Shown here one piece after another: positions 1-12,135 of a DNA stretch of 64,000 nucleotides. Both the position numbers and the translations under genes were made by a program. Origin of the DNA: Numida meleagris (Eukaryota; Chordata; Aves; Galliformes; Numididae); contig NC_034424.1 in assembly GCF_002078875.1 (NCBI RefSeq), positions 2,618,092 to 2,682,091 on the forward strand, given 5' to 3'. Below the pieces are notes generated by a model that saw only the letters and a program-made list of their open reading frames with translations, made no database searches and was not told the DNA's origin. The number at the start of each line of letters is the position of its first letter. Positions within the stretch are counted from its first letter, which is position 1.

Positions 1-310
1 ACAACCCAGGATGCCGTTGGCCTTCTCAGCCACCTGGGCACACTGCTGGCTCATGTTCGACCAGCTGTCAGCTAACACCTCCAGGTCTTTCTCTTTCATG
101 CAGCCTTCCTGTCACTCTGCCCCAAGCCTGCAGTGCTGCATGGGGTTGTTGTGACCAAAGTGCAGGACCCAGCACTTGGTCTTGCTGAACTTCATTCCAC
201 TGGCCTCAGCCCAGCAATCAGCCTATCCAGATCCCTCTGTAGAACCTTCCTACCCCTATCAACACTTCCCCCCAACTTGGTGTCATCTCCAAACTTGCCA
301 TAGGGAGTGG
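1..310 (-). mobile_element. CR1 LINE fragment, 5'-truncated and cut by window edge
   Basis: Read on the minus strand, this stretch follows the avian CR1 consensus just upstream of the element's 3' end. It carries the typical wording for 'held in the control of rank' positions such as AAGTTTGGAGATGACACCAA, then the CACTTTGGTCACAACAACCCC block, then the AGCCAGCAGTGTGCCCAGGT block. These come from the C-terminal coding part of CR1 ORF2 (endonuclease/reverse transcriptase polyprotein), but several stops break the frame, so the copy is dead. The similarity stops near 310, which is the 5' truncation point usual for CR1. The element's 3' end lies to the left of the window. The sequence match is from memory of the family, not an alignment. 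Confidence 0.85.
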
Positions 311-2304
311 GTCACAAAGGAGAGGTAGCACAGCCTGATGGTAAAAGCCTTGTATGAGACATTCGTGATACTGCAGTATTGCCAGCACCTAACATTTGCT
401 ATGGCATACAGCTAGAAATGCAATGCTGTGGCATCCTTGTTTCACTGTTACTGTATAATCCATGCATTATATTGCAGGGTCACAGGAATCAGGATTCAAA
501 ATCTGTTAAAGCTCATGAGCAGTCATCCTTGGGATCCTCATCTGCCGCCTGAAGGTTACTCTTGCACTGCTCTGTCTCCACTGCAAGATTCAAGAACATA
601 CTGTCTCACTTGTTCTGATTCTGGCCTGGGTTGGTTTGTGCAAATATTAACGTTGGCTTTTCCCTTCCTCAGCCTGCCTCCTCATATGGTAAGAGACCAC
701 ATGCATGAATAATGTGACAAGCATTTCTTTTGGTGGGGTTGGAAAATGCAACTTTCCTAGAGTTAGATCCGGAATTGGCAGGAGTCACCGCTGCCACTTA
801 AAGTTTTTGGACTCAGCAGAAGGAGCAGCAACCCCTTTTCATTAGCAAGCATCTGGGGCAGATAAAAGGCCTGCTGTGGGCACCAGAGAATTGCATTTGA
901 TGATGATTACTTCGGCATAACAAGGCACTCGCATTGCAGAACAAGAGGTTCTCTCTGCGGGAAGAGCAGCTGCTGGGATGCTCTTGGGCTGTGTGGTTTG
1001 GGCAGCCCCAGGTGGCTCCTTGGAGTTGGCTGTGTCACAGTGACAGTGGCAGAGGGAACGTAAGCAGGGGTCCCTTGCTAAACTGGGAGGTTGCACTGTG
1101 TTTCTGAGTATTATCCCAACATGAGGGGATTGCCTTGGCCATACCAATTAAAAACTTTGCTGGTAAAATGGAAACATGGCTGATGAATAATATTTTAATG
1201 AAGGTCAGAAAGCATATGAGTATTATATTGGGGATTATGAAAAAAATCTTAACATATCAACCTAAATTTAATTGAAACCCTCTTTTTACAGGCTGGCTAG
1301 AGCTTATTGAAAATAAAATTAAAACAGCTTTGATTTTGGCCTAAATGTAAAGCTGAAATACTGAAATAGCATGAAAAGAATTTTTTTTTAACTAGTAATT
1401 TCTGACCACATGAAAATAGGGAAGTACTACAAATCTTTCAAGAAAGCCTGACTTTATGAGATTTCCAGCATCATTTCCAGATTAAACAGATTTGGCTCAA
1501 TGTTTAAACTTCTTTAGGCTCATCTGAACCAAACACGTTTTCTGAGATTTATGTCAGTCTGGGCTTTACTCCTTATATGAGTCTCACTGCAGATATTTGA
1601 AAGCTCTATTTTTGGGTATATTTAGGGGAACTGTGCAAATCATTCATGATGCAGCCTGAATCTCAAAAACCTGGATTCTGCTTTCAGCAGCAAACCTGGG
1701 ATCACTGACCAGTTCAGTAAGGGTCTAACCAACTCTGGACAGACTTCTGTGGAAAGGAGGCCAGGATGGATTTTAACTTTGACTTTAATCAGCTTAGAGG
1801 AGAGGGAATCATCAGGGGTGAGTGCTGCTGTGTGATGTCTTGCTGTCCTGCAGGCTGCTTTGATTTCGCACTGGCTGCCTAAAAGCAGCATCAAGTTGCT
1901 GCTGATTGTAATCAGAGGTAAGGAAAACCTGGTCAGGGTTAGCTCGTTGCTTTCTGAGTCGAAGCTGAGCTTTGCAGAGCGCTGCTGAGCCAGCTGGGAC
2001 CATCCTGGGAGAGCGTCTGCAGCCTGCACTGAGGTTTCTCTGCACAGAGACACTTCTTTAGGATTAAGGCTGGTCAAAAAGCTTGTGAGGTGGTCTAGTA
2101 TGTAGCAATAAGGGGAAGGGAACTCCAGCTGGAGTAAGATAGCCGTTCTGCATGCGGCGGGGTGGTACATCACTTTGGTACGATAGGTTACTATTAAAGA
2201 CTGTGAAGTGCTTCCTTACCACTACCATTAGTAGGACCATTTGTGGATTTTTGGATTTCTGTGAAGAAAAATCTATTGAATTCATGCCAGGTGTTACACA
2301 GAGA
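311..2304. other. Unique non-coding stretch, no gene seen
   Basis: No exon, RNA gene or repeat is recognisable. The longest open frame of the whole window lies here on the minus strand (1640-2173, 177 codons). It has no domain, no signal peptide and no recognisable family. One open frame of this length is roughly what chance allows in 64 kb searched in six frames, so it is not called. A 64-nt interval at 1854-1917 is flanked by CAG and GTAAGG and is open in one frame, but such intervals are common by chance. Confidence 0.6.
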
Positions 2305-2323
2305 TTTTTTTTTTTTTTTTTTT
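2305..2323. repeat. Poly-T run (19 nt)
   Basis: An uninterrupted run of 19 T is followed directly by GCAG. It could be a simple mononucleotide repeat, the polypyrimidine part of a splice acceptor on the plus strand, or the A-tail of a minus-strand retrocopy. No target-site duplication or retrocopy body is visible next to it, so only the simple repeat is called. Confidence 0.85.
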
Positions 2324-4941
2324 GCAGTTATTTGGATCTCAGTGATACGCAGGGTTGGAAGCATGATATTTTATCTAGGAAACCAACTTTTACTGGCTAT
2401 TGCACTTCTGTATGTCTGAGCGCGCTACAGATTCATTTGGATGTAAATGGACTGAGGACACATGATGTTAAAGATGCATTTACATCCCAGAATGCAAAGT
2501 TCAGCATTCATTTTGTTCTTCAAGCAGTCTTCTGGGCTATAACAAACACTGTGTTTTCTTACAGCTACTGATGTTGCTCTGCTTCCTTTCATTTTACTCT
2601 TCACAGGAGTCAGATGAAACTGGACAGTACGTTCTGCTCATTTTGTAGGAGAAATAAAATAACTGAAAGGCACTAACAATTTAAAACATTTGCATTTTCG
2701 CAAATCCTTCCAAAATGAAACTGTCCTGATTCAGAAAATGCTTTTGCCATAGTGCCCATCTTTCCGAAAGCAATAATGCTTACCAGATTGGTATTTTTGG
2801 CTTTTGTTTATCTTTAAAAACAAAATAAGGTTTATAAATGAGATTTGGCAAAGATGTTACCCATAACAAAATCCAATCACTAGGTATTTTTGGTATAATG
2901 AGATCCATGCTGCTTCTTTCAAAAAGATCTTTGGACTCCCAATGGGAAGGGAAGGATGTTTACAGCTCTGGACCTTCAAGACTTTAACTTGATTATTTGC
3001 AGGCAGTGTAGTCTGCTTGCTTATATAACTGAAGAACAATTGTGTAATCACCACTGGTAAGTGAAAAGTCACATGACTTGAGTTTTGTTTAAACTCAGCT
3101 GGTTCTTGTTGGTGGATGGGTTGCTATTCTCTTGTATGCAGGACAGGGAATTCAGTAATTTGAAGCAGTATTTCATTTTATTTTTTTTCATGCTTTTTAA
3201 CTTTGTTGTGGCTCTCAAAATCTCCCAGACTCCCAGGGAAATAGCTTCCAGAATTAGTTATCTGGACTAATGACACACTTCTGCAGGGAATTGATCTGGT
3301 GTTGATGGTTCAGCAAGGGCTTTCCTAGTAACGTTTGCCCTTCTGTATGAGGAGCTTCCCACAGATCCCTTTGCAGACTTCAGCTTTTAATGGGCCACAG
3401 ACACTTGGTGCTCAAGAACATGGTGGATGTAACACAGAGGAGGAGGATCAGAGGCAGCTGTCAGAAGCAAACATATGTATGTACACATGGAGAAGTAAAT
3501 TTCCTGGAAAAACAAAATCTGGACGGTGTTGTTTACAGATTGAGAATACAATAGTTGCCACCCTGAGGTCAGAGGATTTGAATAGAACGCGTGGTTAAGC
3601 ATTCAGACCCTGCAGAATTGTAATGCCCATCCTTTGTGCTATACCAGTTCTCATGTTTGGCAAGATGTTCCTTCAGACTCCAGATCTTTTGGAAATTGTG
3701 GGGAAAAATTACTTTGTTCTAGGTAAGAAATAAAGTAATAACTAGATTTCCTGTAGCATTCCCTTTGACTCTTTGAAGCAGTAGCAAAAGCCGTTGTTTG
3801 GGAAATCATTGGAGACGTAGTGGTGAACACAAGATGAATGAAGTTTGATTTATTTCTCATTGGTTTAAGGGTGAAAACAGAAGTTTAGATGTTTGGAATT
3901 CATAAATATTTCCATCATCTGCCCTGTGTCTCTTTTTTATTTCTCTCCTAGATCTAGAATTGTGTTCTTCCTTTTCTGTTTCTTCCTTTTCCTCTTCTTC
4001 TTACTTCCACCATGCTCCTAATGGCCTGGAAGAGCTCTCTTGCCCCACACACCAATGCTGCTGTTCAATTGCCACCGAGTCCTCCTGTTTTTCCTGTTCA
4101 GTCTTGTCCTTTTAGTGGTATTCCTGGCAGTTCTGTTTGAAAGCATTTTTTTTTCTTCGAGATATGCTACACTATATAAGGAGATCTGTCTTAACGTGGC
4201 TCTTCCTTCAGATAGGGTTAGCCTGGCAAGGCTGGCTGCCGTGCATCTCTGCATGGTGGAAGCACCACATTGCTCAGACACATCCTTTCCTTCTTTACTG
4301 ACAGTGCATGACAGAACTGAAATATTTTCCAGTTACTGTGCCCTTCTCCATGTGGCTGTTACATTTTTGGAGTGATGACGATAGCTACGTGCTAAGCGTG
4401 AACAGAATGTCTAGTCTCCAACTTTTGGTATAAGCTGGTTTTGATTTTCCTTAATATAAAGCAAGCAGAGGACAATGGATCACACTGTGTCTGATTACAT
4501 TTTCTGAGCACATGGCTTTTTCTTTCCCAGGGTTACTTCACTATAACCACAAAAGAATGCTGAATCCGCCAGAGATTGAGCCACAGGTACTGTCTGAGTT
4601 CAGCTCTTGATGGGAAAGCCGTTTTCCCCTTTTCCCAAATCTTTTCCTGTAGCAGTGTCCCCAGGGATAACTGTGAGGGCAGGATTACATTGCAAGGACA
4701 TGTGTCTCATTCTCTGACAGTTCTCCATGACTTCATCATTTATAGAATAATAAAGTCAAAATCATATGTTGCAGTTCCTCCTGGATTGGCAGGGTACCCC
4801 AGCTGCTGCCCTGGGAGGCAGATGTGATCTCTGATTTCAGAAGCCAATATTGAAAAGTGAGAGGACTGCCAAGCATTGTTTGTGTCAAAAGAAGCAAAGT
4901 CAATATCAAAATGAGGGAAAGCAATAAGTGCAAAAAATGAT
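2324..4941. other. Unique non-coding stretch with a pyrimidine-rich segment
   Basis: No gene is supported. The segment from about 3924 to 4013 is strongly pyrimidine-rich (CTTCC/TTTCT words). It is followed by an open frame at 4040-4375 that would encode a hydrophobic, Leu/Phe/Val-rich N-terminus. That composition is what T-rich DNA gives in this frame, and an overlapping frame is open on the other strand (4018-4281), so it is not called as a membrane protein. An octamer-type ATTTGCAT lies at 2688-2695, at about chance frequency for the window. Confidence 0.55.
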
Positions 4942-4980
4942 AGTTGATGTGTTTGGGAGGAGAGTTGATGTGTTTGGGAG
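4942..4980. repeat. 18-bp tandem duplication
   Basis: AGTTGATGTGTTTGGGAG occurs at 4942-4959 and again, identically, at 4963-4980, a period of 21 bp. It is a small local duplication with two copies only. No function is visible. Confidence 0.9.
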
Positions 4981-7900
4981 ACTGTACCCTTCCTCTCTTC
5001 TTTGCTTCTAATGTCTGAGGGATGGTATTTAATGGAATAGGGCAGACAAGGTCAAGCTGTATTTAATTCCTTACCTCTGTAAACAAAAACCACATTCCTT
5101 GCTGAGCTTCACATGAGAGGGAAGAGCAGCAGACAGGGATTTAAGCACTGCACTCTGTTTATTACAAAAATAAGAGAGTGATAGAAAATGTTCTCAAAGG
5201 TGATAACCAGTTTCTCCCTAGAAATAAAAGGACAAATAATCATCAACCCCAGACTGAGAAGCCACAATTTGGTGTTGGCATGTGTATGGACGTGCTGGAT
5301 CCCCTACATTCAGTCTTTGGCTTCTTCTGCCCAGTTTATTCTGTCAGAATAGCTGTATTCTTAGTGTTGAATAGCCAGATAGTCATTCTGCACCTAGATC
5401 ACTTCCTTCTTTTTAACCTTTGACTAATTTCTGAATATGGACTCTTTTCATGTAACAGTTTAGAAGTTAGAGGGCTGTGAAGGTTGGGCTATCTCAGGCT
5501 TTCTTCAGTGCAGGGAGCTTTCCATCGCAGAGTTTGCTTGGCTGCTGCATTCCCTCCAGATACAACCCAGCTGCTTCCCACTTCTCAGCTGATGCAGGCT
5601 CTTGATATTTTCATAGTTAGATAAAAGAATCCAGCAAATCCTTCTCCCTCTTCCCTCTCTTTTCCTCGCACACACACGACTGGCAGGAAAATCAGCACTA
5701 ATATTTCATCTTTAAAATAGGAAAGGGACATGGTTTCCCTATGAAATAGTGGAAACACTGACATCATGTTTGGAACAGCTTTTTTTCCCCATTTCTGTTC
5801 TAATTGCATGGAGATTTTAAAGCCAAGGAATAAAATCTCTCCCTCTGGAGTGGGAGAATGTTCCCCATGGGCTACTGTTTGTCTGGGCTCGGGATGACTC
5901 ATGCTGTTCCTCTTGCAGTTCATTGACAAATTACTAGAACCAGGAGCTGGGAACTTAGATGGCAGGGGAGAGAGCAAGGAGTTCGAGTCAGTTGGTGATA
6001 GAAAATGAGGAGGAAATATTATTTATGGAAAGTTCAATGACTGGTTGCTTATTTCTGTATTATATCCTTTCTTTCCACTTTAAAGGAAATGGCTCCTATA
6101 GCAAGAATGACTCACTCACCAGATGCTGCCAGCAATGTGGGTTTGCCAGTTACTTATTATGTTAACCTTTTATCACAGCATGGTTCAAATGCATGATTCC
6201 AGATAAGACCACAGATGTGAAGGCAGAGGTATACAGCAGGGGCTGGGAAAAACAGTAGTAGTCGAGCATCAGGACTGCGTGTCTGCAGCGAGAAGCAGCT
6301 CCTTGATGGCAGACTTGACCTGGAATAGCACTGAGAAGTTTGTTCTCTGTAGCAGTGACCACACCACAACCTGTGCTGACTTCCCTAGGGTTTTGGAGTA
6401 CTGTGTCTCAGCAAAGCAGAGGAAACTCCACCAGGCACTGTGACCTGCCAGTACTTGCTCTTGGCTCAATGTTTTTCTTCCTGTAGCACAACCTGTTTGT
6501 GGTGACGCCTGCTTCCCAGCTCTACACAGCTCCTCACATATCCAAACTCTGTCCTGGGGAGAACTTAGCCTTGTGCTAGTGGAGGGGAAGGGACTGAGAA
6601 AGGAGGAGGTTGCAAGGAATATGAGGAAGAGATTTTTTCTGGTTTCCCTTCTTTCCTCTCTGCCTCCAGGTGAGACGAAATGACAGTGAAACACAGGAAA
6701 GAGCAGATCAAGGGAGCAAGATCCAATTGACATCTGTTCATTCCAGCTGTGAGGAAGTCCAAAAGGAGCCAGAATTCAGCAAAGAAAGAGAATAGAGCAC
6801 TATTCTCTGTGTAAGACTTTAAACCCAGCTTATTTTGGTTTGTCTATTGCCTGCCAGGCTTGCAAGCAACACTGGCATTTTCACTGTTCTGAAGACTGCA
6901 TGTTTTAGATTCAGCAGTACTAAGCCTACGCTGGAGATGGGATGTTACAGTATCCCAGTTAAACCAGTCCCAGTAAAAGTCTTCCAGCAGTCTCTACAGG
7001 CTGTTCTGGCTGCTGAGTGATGGTGCAATAACCATCTGAAATAGCGCAAATCTCACGAGTGTGCTACTGGCATGTCTTTTTTGGAATCTGTTTTGAACCA
7101 TTTCTGCTGCAAATGGTGCAGAAAGGCGTGTAGTATGAGAGGTTATTGATATGATTGTGGTTAAATATCCTACAGAAGAACACCTAATCATCTTTGAGCC
7201 TATTGCATTATAGCTTAGATTTTAAGCACGTCAGAATCATGCATGGAACCTATCCCTTTGTTTTAGGCAAAGCTTGGAGACATGTAAGCAGTACACAGTT
7301 TTAATCCCTTTATCCGATGCATCCAAAGTTGGGGATTATTGTTCTTTGAATTGATGGAACGGAAATTTGAAGGTTACTCGAACAGTGTCATAGGAAAGTC
7401 TAAAGTGAGGGAGTGTAAGTAGTTGGAGCTGACACTTCCACTTGGAAGCTGGGGGAAGGAATGAAGAGGAGTGACCAGCATGCATTCTCACTTGAATCTT
7501 GAGGGAGAACGTAAACTTTAAGGGACTTTTCCTCTACTGATATTGCTGTTTGTAAAGCCGTATCAATTCAAAACACACCTTTGACATAAAGCTACCTGCC
7601 AACCTCTTTTTTTACGCCATTTCTCCATTCCTTTCTTGCCCTTGAATTCTCTACAGTAATCCCTGGATACAGCTTGGAAATGAAACTATTTCCCGCAGAT
7701 ACCACCTTGCAGATACCACTGCAAAGATTTCATAACAAAGCCTGATGTGCCAAGCGTGTTGTCTGCAGCTGGGAGCCTTCCTCACTGCTGCTGTCTGCTA
7801 GTTTTTAATTAAATCTCATAGAGTGGCCACTCACAATAGCCCTGTTGTGATAGGTGATATTGCTCATCTGGAAGCAGCATGGGCTCTGCTGTTTTAGGGC

Positions 7901-8550
7901 AGCATCCTGAGCAGCCTCTGCATAAGGTGTTTATTGCAAGAACTTATAAGGCTAAGTGCTGTGTGGTGAATGAGAGAAGATGCGTGTCTGAGAAAGTTCA
8001 CTAGGAATGGAAATTGGGAGAGTTGCCTGCAGAACCCTTCCTTTGCATTCCCTTTCACTGTAGCATTATAAACAATCGTTAACATTTTTAGGCTTTTGGT
8101 AGTTCTGGGAGGCATTATCCTCATTTTGTTCTTGGATGATCTGTCTGTCCAGAGAGGTGCTGTTTTATGCTGGGAAGCATTTGGTCAGGCCAGGCTACCA
8201 AAGAAGTGCCTTAGGGGAGTTAGCGAAGCTGGCAGCCAATAAAAGGAAATGTTTCATCGTGTGTCTGTAGAAAGTCATACATCTTTTTCTGGTTCCTTGT
8301 GCTCTTGCACAGAGTGTGAGCCCCGCTTAGCACTCGTTCCGAGTTGCTTCACATCACTCTGACAAAACCACTGTGTGCTCTCACTTGTTTACTACGTCCT
8401 TGTTCAGTGCTTTTCATTCAGTTCTTTTAATTAAGCCCGTTTTCAATGCAGAGGGACAGTTTTGCAGCCAAAGCTTTTTAAGCCATTCTTCTGCTTGGGA
8501 GTCAGTGTAATTTTGGTGGTGTGACATGGTAGCTGGGAGATTCAACTGCA
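4981..8550. other. Unique non-coding stretch, no gene seen
   Basis: No repeat family, RNA gene or credible exon is recognisable. The longest open frame is 6269-6733 on the minus strand (154 codons). It overlaps other open frames on the same strand (6157-6369, 6565-6762), has no recognisable domain and is rich in Ser/Leu/Arg without a clear pattern. Nothing here supports a gene call. Confidence 0.55.
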
Positions 8551-8559
8551 TCATGAACA

Positions 8560-8625
8560 GACAGATGTAATTAACCTAGCTGTAAGCTAATTAGTGGTAT
8601 CCAAGCTGAAAAGCTGTAATGATGA
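8560..8625. promoter_or_regulatory. Putative homeodomain-site cluster (two TAATTA cores 20 bp apart)
   Basis: TAATTA occurs at 8568-8573 and TAATTAG at 8588-8594, so the two cores start exactly 20 bp apart, about two helical turns. A further TAATGATG follows near 8617. TAATTA is the core bound by many Antp- and paired-class homeodomain proteins. That the site is functional is inference; AT-rich DNA yields such cores by chance. Conservation in other amniotes would be the deciding evidence. Confidence 0.25.
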
Positions 8626-11600
8626 CAGCCACAGTGTCCTACCTGGTGTCCTGAATACATGTTCAACAACTGAACTCATTTTCACTGAGTTTTCTTTGCA
8701 ATATCTGTGCTGTTTTCACACTTGATAGAGTTATCCCTGAGGTTGCCTATGCTTCTTTACAGAGCAGTGTTCTTCGCAGCCTCTACAGAAGATGCTTACT
8801 GTGCTCTAGGTGACAACAGCTTCGACAAGTCCCAGATGATCTGGTACCTGCTCAAACCATGCCCGAATCTTGTGCTCTATGGCTGTATTCCATCGCACCC
8901 CTTCTGCTTAGAATACGCTTCCCTGCCAAAGGTGTAGAGGAAGCAGATGATTCCTACCTGGCTATAGGACACTCAGGTCATGCATTCTGCTGCCAATCTT
9001 CTATTTCTGTTGGTGAATGCAAATACAAGAAACTTTCAAGTGAAGTTTTGGCTCCAAGGAAAAGGTGATGTAAAAACTTCTACTGACATGTGTGGAGCCA
9101 GAGTTTCAAGTATTTTCACCTTGTTTTCATTTAGGAGACCCACCTAGTACATCAGGAGTTCTGAAGGCAGGAGAGCTGTGCTCATTTATGCTTGCGAGCG
9201 TCCGATTCACATTTTCTGGTAGTTAAAACCCCTATAAAGTTTCTGCAGAGATACTGCCTTGCTTTTTTTTTCCCCTCTAGACTTTCCTTCTCATGTTCTT
9301 TCTTATCCAACTCCTTATCATCAATTTTTTTCTTCTGATTTTTTTCCCAGTAAGTTCAAAGCAGCCTTATTCCCAGGATATGTATGTTCCTTCAGTTAAC
9401 ACGACTTTTGGCCCTGCAAGAAAATGCTTTTTAACCTTCATAAGACATTTGATGGTTTTTATTAATGAAAATAAGTTCAACTTGTTGACGGTGCCTCTAA
9501 AAAACGAGGTGACATAATGCCGTATCTGAATGCTTTTGGCATGCATACCTTTATTTAGGTGATTTTAGGCTCTAAAATAACAAATTGCTCTTCTTGGGAA
9601 GTCGTAATGCAATGGACTGATAAGGTCCACGGTGGCTTCCTGTTGACTGTTAATGATGTGCTGCTGGTAAGTCATTTGGTGTCAGAGGCCGGTGCTGTCC
9701 TAGCAGCTCATCTATCATGGATCCATGGATTCAGTGAGGAGTTTGACCTCATAGCTTATTTCAGCAAAGAAAACTCTTACTGCATCTCTCGTGATACAGA
9801 AGCATACTGAGCCCTCTCAGCCCAATGGATAGCAGTTTTGGTCTTGCCTTAATTATCCCAGCTGAAATAAAACATGTTCCACCTGTTGTTTGGGGAGTGG
9901 GTGACTAGTCTTATTCTTTTTATACTCCTGGGATATATTTCTGCCAACCTAGAAATAAAAATTGTCATTTTTCCTGAGTCCAGAGATTGTCTTGATAATG
10001 TCTTAGGATAGCAGGCAGCCTGGCAGGACCAGACTGAAGGGGGTTGGCAGCTCCTAGACAAGGATAAATTAATAAAAGCTTAGCATTTAAGAACCTGCAG
10101 GCATCTACATGAAAAAAAAAAAACTATCCTTAGAAATTAGGTTCTGCACACTTCTGGGGAAAAAAAGACCTCACTTGGTTAAGCTGAGTAGGTGAAAAAG
10201 CTTTGAAGCTTGCCCAACAGAAAGCTTAAATGTAGCTGGATTCTTTCTGCACAAGAGAAAACTTGATGCAAACTGAGGGATCGTGAAAATACCCATTCCA
10301 TCTGTGACCTGCCTTGCTCTCTGCACGCTGCAGGGTATTTTGAAGTACCATAAATAGAAGTATCTGACAGAAAAGACCTCTCCATAAAATGATGCAAATC
10401 CTGGATGTTGACTAATTCAAAAGGGATATGCAAATGCTCAGACGTTCGTCAGAGAGCTATGACTCTACTTAGTGTCCTCCATGGGGAGATTCAGAGGATC
10501 ATGACCACATTTTTTTTTAATAGAAAAGCACTTTTTGGAAACCATGACCTTGTACATCTCACCACAGCTGTGTATGGTACGTGTATTCTCTCTAATGAGA
10601 ATAAGCGTGTTTCCAGACTAACCACCTCATAAGGTATAATTTATATTAACAGTGAGCTTCATTCTGCTTTTGCTTGCCCTGAGGAGACATCAAAAGTTAA
10701 TTAACTTAACCTGGAGCTTAGATTTTCCTGTACTGTACTCATTGCTATAGTATGTGAGTGTACTAACCTACTAGGCGAGCATCTGTTGTGTGGTGTTCTC
10801 TATTCCTTTTGCCTCTTCTTTCCAAATAAACCAACTTCTACAATTTTCAGAGAACAAAAAACCACCATATTTTATTCCTTTTAATAGATTTTTGCTTAAG
10901 TGTTTTGTGGAATGAGAACACACTGACAGCAAAACAGCAACAGCAACAGTGCAGCTTTTCTTCTGTTCTTTTCTTTTAAACAGTGTAGCAGAAACTATTT
11001 AAAATATTTTCCTTTTCCATCTACTTCCCCCTCCGCAGTGCTGTGCTGGGACCCAGAGCGGGCCCGATGGGGTTGCACCACTCTGCCTTGCAGCATGGGC
11101 ACGGCAGCAGTTACTCTGAAATGCTGAGTGCAAAGGAGGAGCAATGATGTATGTTGCCACCAGCTGCACTCTCATAAAGCTGTTTTCTTTGGGATCGTGG
11201 AAGAGATGTTTCTGTAATATCCTACATGCAGATATTATTTCTGTAATATCCGATATAGAGAAACAGCCTTCCAGCCGTGGCTTGCAGTCAGTGTCCTCAT
11301 GCTGTGCAAGCTTTGTGCATTCAGGACTGCATGGATTTCACCTCAGCTGGCCATGTGCCCATGAAAACCATTCACTGCCAGCACAGATTTGTGTTTAAGG
11401 GCTGACGCTCTGCCTAAAACCCAAGGATTTGAAACCCTTCTGTTTCCAGCTGTTAGTTAAGATATCTGTGATTGGCTGCAAATGTGAGGGCTTTAACAGG
11501 AGTTCTGTGATGTGAAGGAAGACCTCGCACCGGCTTCTGTTGTAGGTCACAGGCTGAGTTCATTCATGGAGCAGCCTGTCAGAACATACGCTGCACCAGG

Positions 11601-11800
11601 GTAAGTGCCTTCTTTGTGACGGGGAGTGAGCAGACCAGAGCATGTGGATCTTAACATTTAACATGCGCTGTGAAGTCACACCCAAGCTCACCAGATCCCA
11701 TCTAATAACTAAATGCAGCTCAGTACTTCCAACTACAGAACATCACAGCTCTGTGCGGCTACCAGTAGTAATGATCGCCACAGGGCAACTTGCAGCAGGA
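8626..11800. other. Unique non-coding stretch, no gene seen
   Basis: No exon, RNA gene or interspersed repeat is recognised. There is a 12-nt poly-A at 10112-10123 and a few CAACAG units near 10934. Open frames are all shorter than about 85 codons and unrecognised. Confidence 0.55.
11209..11251. repeat. 14-bp spaced direct repeat
   Basis: TTTCTGTAATATCC is found at 11209-11222 and 11238-11251, a period of 29 bp with diverged spacer. Two copies only; probably a small local duplication. Confidence 0.75.
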
Positions 11801-12010
11801 TCACGGAATCACAGAACTGTAGGGGGTTGGAAGGGACTTCTAGAGATCATCAAGTCCAACCTCCCTGCTAAAGCTGCTTCCCTACAATAGGTCACAGAGA
11901 AAAGCATCCAGACAGGTCTTGAGTATCTCCAGAGAAGGAGACTCCACCGCCTCCCTGAGCAGCCTGTCCCAGTGCTCTGTCACTCTGACAGTAAAGTTCT
12001 TGCTTCCCTG
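11801..12010 (-). mobile_element. CR1 LINE 3' fragment
   Basis: The plus strand reads as the reverse complement of a CR1 tail. It runs GAATCACAGAA, then GGTTGGAAGGGACTTCTAGA, then ATCATCAAGTCCAACCTCC, then GAGAAGGAGACTCCACCGCC and CAGCCTGTCCCAGTGCTCTG. These blocks follow each other in the order expected for the last roughly 200 bp of CR1. The 3' end is at the left (about 11801) and the 5' truncation at about 12010. The copy is fairly well preserved. It resembles the CR1-F type subfamilies of chicken, but the subfamily is uncertain. Confidence 0.9.
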
Positions 12011-12086
12011 CAAAGCAGTCAGTCTTCTTATTTTCCTTTACATGCCTCCATCCCATAATATCATGCAATATTTTTTGCACTATGTA

Positions 12087-12135
12087 TCATACAATCAAAG
12101 AATGTCCTGCATTGGAAGGGACCCACAATGACTCT
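12087..12135 (-). mobile_element. Short CR1 LINE tail
   Basis: ATCATACAATCAAAGAATG followed by CATTGGAAGGGACCCACAATGA matches the terminal segment of a CR1 in minus orientation. It lies only about 75 bp from the right end of the previous CR1 and starts again with its own terminal ATCATA-type sequence, so it is a second, independent and shorter insertion rather than a continuation. Confidence 0.7.

Noticed and set aside
1854..1917. 64-nt open interval between CAG and GTAAGG
   Set aside because: Splice-like pairs of this quality are frequent by chance and nothing links it to other exons.
1640..2173. Longest open frame of the window (177 codons, minus strand)
   Set aside because: Its length is within chance expectation for 64 kb in six frames. 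It has no domain, no supporting splice structure and an overlapping frame on the same strand.
2688..2695. Octamer ATTTGCAT (another, ATGCAAAT, at 37320-37327)
   Set aside because: Single 8-mers of this kind are expected about twice in 64 kb on two strands, and there is no clustering with other sites.
4040..4375. Open frame with a hydrophobic, membrane-anchor-like N-terminus
   Set aside because: It lies in T/C-rich DNA that automatically encodes Leu, Phe and Val, and the opposite strand is open over the same bases. No family is recognised.
6269..6733. 154-codon minus-strand open frame
   Set aside because: No recognisable domain; overlaps shorter frames; composition unremarkable.
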